This document shows, one piece after another, positions 6,911-8,853 of a DNA stretch of 8,853 nt. The stretch is from an uncultured Campylobacter sp. (GTDB lineage: Bacteria > Campylobacterota > Campylobacteria > Campylobacterales > Campylobacteraceae), in assembly GCF_938045465.1 (NCBI RefSeq), contig NZ_CALIBF010000146.1:1-8853 (forward strand), given 5' to 3'. Every line of letters begins with the position of its first letter. The first letter of the stretch is position 1. The position numbers and the translations under genes were made by a program. The notes below the pieces were generated by a model that was not told the origin of the DNA, searched no databases, and saw only the letters and a list, made by a program, of their open reading frames with translations.

Positions 6911-7654
6911 ATGCCTACTTTTAGCACCAAAGACTACAAAGCCGCCCTTCGCAACCGCAGCGCACGAACCACGAGCGCAGGCGGATTTAGCGTCAAAAAC
7001 GACAACTCCTTCATCGTGATCTTCGTCATTGCGATGATGGTCTTTATATTTTTTTACGGCGTGTCGGCCGGACTTGATTTAGATGAATTTTTTTTAGGAA
7101 ACAGTCACGGACGCGGCGGAGGCGGGATTTTAGGGCTTTTGATTGCCGGCGTAACTTGGTATCAAGGGCGCGATGGTGGCGGGCTGTTTAAATTTAACGA
7201 CCACGCGATTACCTTCGTTTCAAACGAGCGCAAGAGCGAAATTTTGCTCTTTAACATCGACTACGTTAGGCTCACGCCGGGCTTTTTGCGCACCTGCACC
7301 GGCTACACGGCGCTTAGCCACTCCCGCTACGTAAAATACGAGCAGTTCTTTACATTTGGAATCGGATCGATCATCGTGCTGTGGCTAGTCGGTATCGCCA
7401 TGAGCGAGCGCGTGGGGATGGCATTCGTGATAATGGTCGTTGGCGTCGTGATCTTTATCTTCGCCAAGGCGCTCTCGTCATGGCGGCTAAACGGCGACTT
7501 TCACGACATCTTGCTGCGCGACACCGTGCTGATCCGCGGCAAGGATCTGAACGACCGCGTGCTGTGGTTTGCGATCACGCCCGGTCGCAACGACCGCCGC
7601 AGGCTGCGCGCCTACTTCAAAGAGCATCTTGACTTCGACATCGACGGCGGCTGA
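6911..7654 (+). CDS. Membrane protein of unknown function
   Basis: The 247-residue protein has a polar N-terminus (1-32, rich in Ser, Thr and Arg) and a strong membrane helix at about 33-52. A Gly-rich stretch (GRGGGG, 67-72) leads into a second hydrophobic segment at about 72-84. Two more helices lie at about 147-163 and 168-188. Between them, residues 92-125 (LFKFNDHAITFV, then RKSEILLFNIDYVRLTP) look like beta-strands. Residues 189-247 form a charged soluble tail with a second similar strand pair and a basic RNDRRRLR patch. The two strand-rich blocks resemble bacterial PH-like folds, but I do not recognise a family. The ATG follows AAGGAAG (6901-6907) with good spacing. It stands alone: the upstream neighbour is divergent and the downstream one convergent. 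Confidence 0.8.
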   Translation: MPTFSTKDYKAALRNRSARTTSAGGFSVKNDNSFIVIFVIAMMVFIFFYGVSAGLDLDEFFLGNSHGRGGGGILGLLIAGVTWYQGRDGGGLFKFNDHAITFVSNERKSEILLFNIDYVRLTPGFLRTCTGYTALSHSRYVKYEQFFTFGIGSIIVLWLVGIAMSERVGMAFVIMVVGVVIFIFAKALSSWRLNGDFHDILLRDTVLIRGKDLNDRVLWFAITPGRNDRRRLRAYFKEHLDFDIDGG

Positions 7655-7692
7655 TTTTGATTTAAAATTTAAAGGCTCAGGCACGGACCCGG

Positions 7693-7835
7693 TAGCGGAA
7701 TTTTACGGCGTAAAATTTAAGACAGAATTTCATGAGACGGAATTCAGCGATGCAAATTCTGCCCAGCAAAATTCCAAGGCGCAAAATTCTACGATATAAA
7801 ATTTGCAGGGCAAAATTTGGCGGCGTAAATTTCAA
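7693..7835. repeat. Array of about 15-bp units with an AATT core
   Basis: AATT begins at 7699, 7714, 7726, 7741, 7755, 7770, 7785, 7800, 7814 and 7828. The spacings are 15, 12, 15, 14, 15, 15, 15, 14 and 14 bases. The units share a loose consensus of G-x-G-C-A-A-AATT followed by T or C, with variable spacers. It lies between the membrane-protein gene and the 3' end of the broken minus-strand gene. It is not CRISPR: units and gaps are far too short. Confidence 0.7.
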
Positions 7836-7867
7836 AGCCGCGAATGCACGGCACGATATTTGCGGCT

Positions 7868-8570
7868 CTATATGGCAAACTCCACCTCGCTTAGCCGCCC
7901 CAAATTATCAAACGAAAAGAGCGCATCATTTTTAAAATTCGCTACGATCTTGCCCGCCGCTTCGCTAAATTTCGTGCCGTTTCTAAGTAAAAGTGCCCCC
8001 GATAAAACGGCGTGATTTAGCTGAAATGCACCTATGTAGTCGCGCGCCAAAGAGATGAGATCGCTTGCGTCCATACTACCTCTGACGTACCATCTGGCGC
8101 CACGCACTCGCCTGCCGCGAACGCCACAAACACCGCTCAGCCAGCGTGCGGGCAGCAGTAGTAACATAACGGCTCCTGCGATAATCCGCACGCGATCGTG
8201 CTTAGAACGTGCCCATTTATCTCCGCACTTAGTGCAAGCTTAGGCGTACTAAGCTCCACTAGCCCGTGCCGCAAGCCAAAATCGCGCACATCTCGCGCAA
8301 GGACAAGCAGCCGCTCATCGAGGCGATTTATGTTCTCGTACCCCCACAGCCACGTGCGGCTACCGCTCGCTTCGCTACCGATATACCAAATGGCGTGCGG
8401 CGCATCATCGCCGAAACTGATTTTGCCGTGCTCAAATCCACAGAGCGACGCCTGCCCTTTACAATCAGCTTCGAGCCCATCTCTTGCACCCTTGCGCCGC
8501 AGCCCAAACATACCGAAAACAGATCAGTAAAGCTGCTCCTATCCGCGCCTAAGCGGTCTAAAAATTTCAT
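7868..8570 (-). pseudogene. Broken gene for a DUF6882-like protein
   Basis: Three overlapping minus-strand frames carry consecutive parts of one protein. Frame A starts at ATG 8570 (MKFLDRLGADRSSFTDLF, on to QEMGSK). Frame B carries the core, with HGKISFGDDAPHAIWYIG, SGSRTWLWGYENIN, LLVLARDVRDFGLRHG and INGHVLSTIACGL. Frame C carries the C-terminus, MDASDLISLARDYIGAF to SEVEFAI, ending at 7868. The A-to-B switch lies near 8465-8500 and B-to-C near 8070-8110; each is explained by one lost base. Frame B also has TGA at 8139-8137, where GGA would restore an AGGAVFVAF strand. Adding two bases gives 705 nt, or 234 residues. The TWLWxYEN signature and length recall DUF6882 proteins, whose function I do not know. 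The start has a strong AAGGAG (8580-8575), so expression signals outlived the frame. Sequencing error could mimic one lesion, but three are unlikely. Confidence 0.75.
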
Positions 8571-8586
8571 CTTTCTCCTTTTTTTA

Positions 8587-8624
8587 CGCCGATAAATTTA
8601 GCGCTTTTGCTGAATTTATCGGCG
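8587..8624. other. Long hairpin in the leader of the broken gene
   Basis: Arms at 8587-8602 and 8609-8624 are complementary at 15 of 16 positions, the exception being a T/G pair that can wobble in plus-strand RNA, around a 6-base loop. The stem begins and ends with CGCCGATAAATT/AATTTATCGGCG. Read on the minus strand it ends 7 bases before the AAGGAG of the broken gene. A TATAAA (minus, 8636-8631) just beyond could start a transcript whose 5' end is the hairpin. No T run follows the stem on either strand, so it is not a standard terminator. Confidence 0.65.
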
Positions 8625-8853
8625 CGCCCCTTTATACGCCGCTCGCGCCGTTTTGCTATAAAACACTCGCGCTATGGAATTTAACGCGGCGCGCAGTAAA
8701 ATTTAATCAAATTTTATAAAGTCGCAGCGGATAAAATTTCATAGTGGGCACCGCCCGGATAGAATTTTGCAGAAGGCGACGGGCACGGCGAGTGCAACTG
8801 CAGGAGATAACGGACGCGACCGCAATGATCGGCTGGCGGGCATAAAAATTAAA
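8625..8853. other. Terminal region without a visible gene
   Basis: Apart from a possible minus-strand -10 box (8636-8631) I see no gene start, no RNA gene and no repeat of note. A minus-strand frame is open from the window edge to TGA at 8709-8707 (48 codons), but it has a Cys/Arg-rich, random-looking composition, so I leave it out. Confidence 0.5.

Noticed and set aside
6664..6930. 88-codon minus-strand frame upstream of the lipoprotein
   Set aside because: Low-complexity Phe/Lys content from AAATTT motifs, no ribosome binding site, and it crosses the start of the gene at 6911.
7693..7835. CRISPR array
   Set aside because: The unit is about 15 bases with only a 6-9 base common core; there are no 25-35 base repeats, no spacers and no cas genes.
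8055..8595. Plus-strand open frames across 8055-8595
   Set aside because: They are antisense to the broken minus-strand gene, whose frames carry the recognisable protein sequence.

Overview
The window looks like chromosomal DNA from a Campylobacter with relatively high GC, of the oral group that includes C. gracilis, C. showae, C. rectus and C. curvus. Three things point there: the style of the prs and TonB-receptor proteins, GC-rich coding stretches next to intergenic DNA packed with AAATTT/TTTAAATTT, and a poly-G tract used as a translational switch. The species assignment is inference; no rRNA or other marker gene is present.

Layout. 1-122: the last codons of an unidentified plus-strand gene. 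123-912: about 790 bases with no credible gene, full of AATT-centred motifs and including an imperfect 60-bp tandem duplication. 913-1842: prs, intact ribose-phosphate pyrophosphokinase. 1843-2548: about 700 non-coding bases, ending in a promoter with a possible Fur site. 2549-4529: a CirA/FepA-like TonB-dependent outer-membrane receptor whose signal-peptide region carries a run of nine G. In this sequence the run puts the leader out of frame with the rest, so the gene is in an OFF configuration; 8 or 11 G would give a 659-residue receptor. 4562-5698: a four-helix PepSY-TM inner-membrane protein of the siderophore-reductase type, 32 bases behind the receptor and probably in the same operon. 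5699-6085: convergent non-coding spacer. 6604-6086 (minus): a small putative lipoprotein with a strong ribosome binding site, a TATAAT box and a perfect 16-bp palindrome over its -35 position. 6911-7654 (plus): an unrecognised membrane protein of 247 residues. 7693-7835: a striking array of AATT cores about every 15 bases. 8570-7868 (minus): a broken gene for what I recognise as a DUF6882-type protein, with two frameshifts and one nonsense codon but an intact start and ribosome binding site behind a long hairpin. 8571-8853: no gene seen.

How it fits together. The functional unit is the receptor and PepSY pair. The receptor would take up an iron-siderophore complex, probably a catecholate, across the outer membrane with TonB energy; the PepSY protein would act at the inner membrane, plausibly reducing the imported ferric siderophore. 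The poly-G tract would let subpopulations switch the receptor on and off. prs makes PRPP for nucleotide, histidine, tryptophan and NAD synthesis and is a stand-alone housekeeping gene here.

No rRNA, tRNA, CRISPR array, insertion sequence or prophage gene is visible. I found no canonical hairpin-plus-T-run terminator. The most noteworthy items are the poly-G switch, the decayed DUF6882-like gene with its leader hairpin, and the 15-base AATT array.
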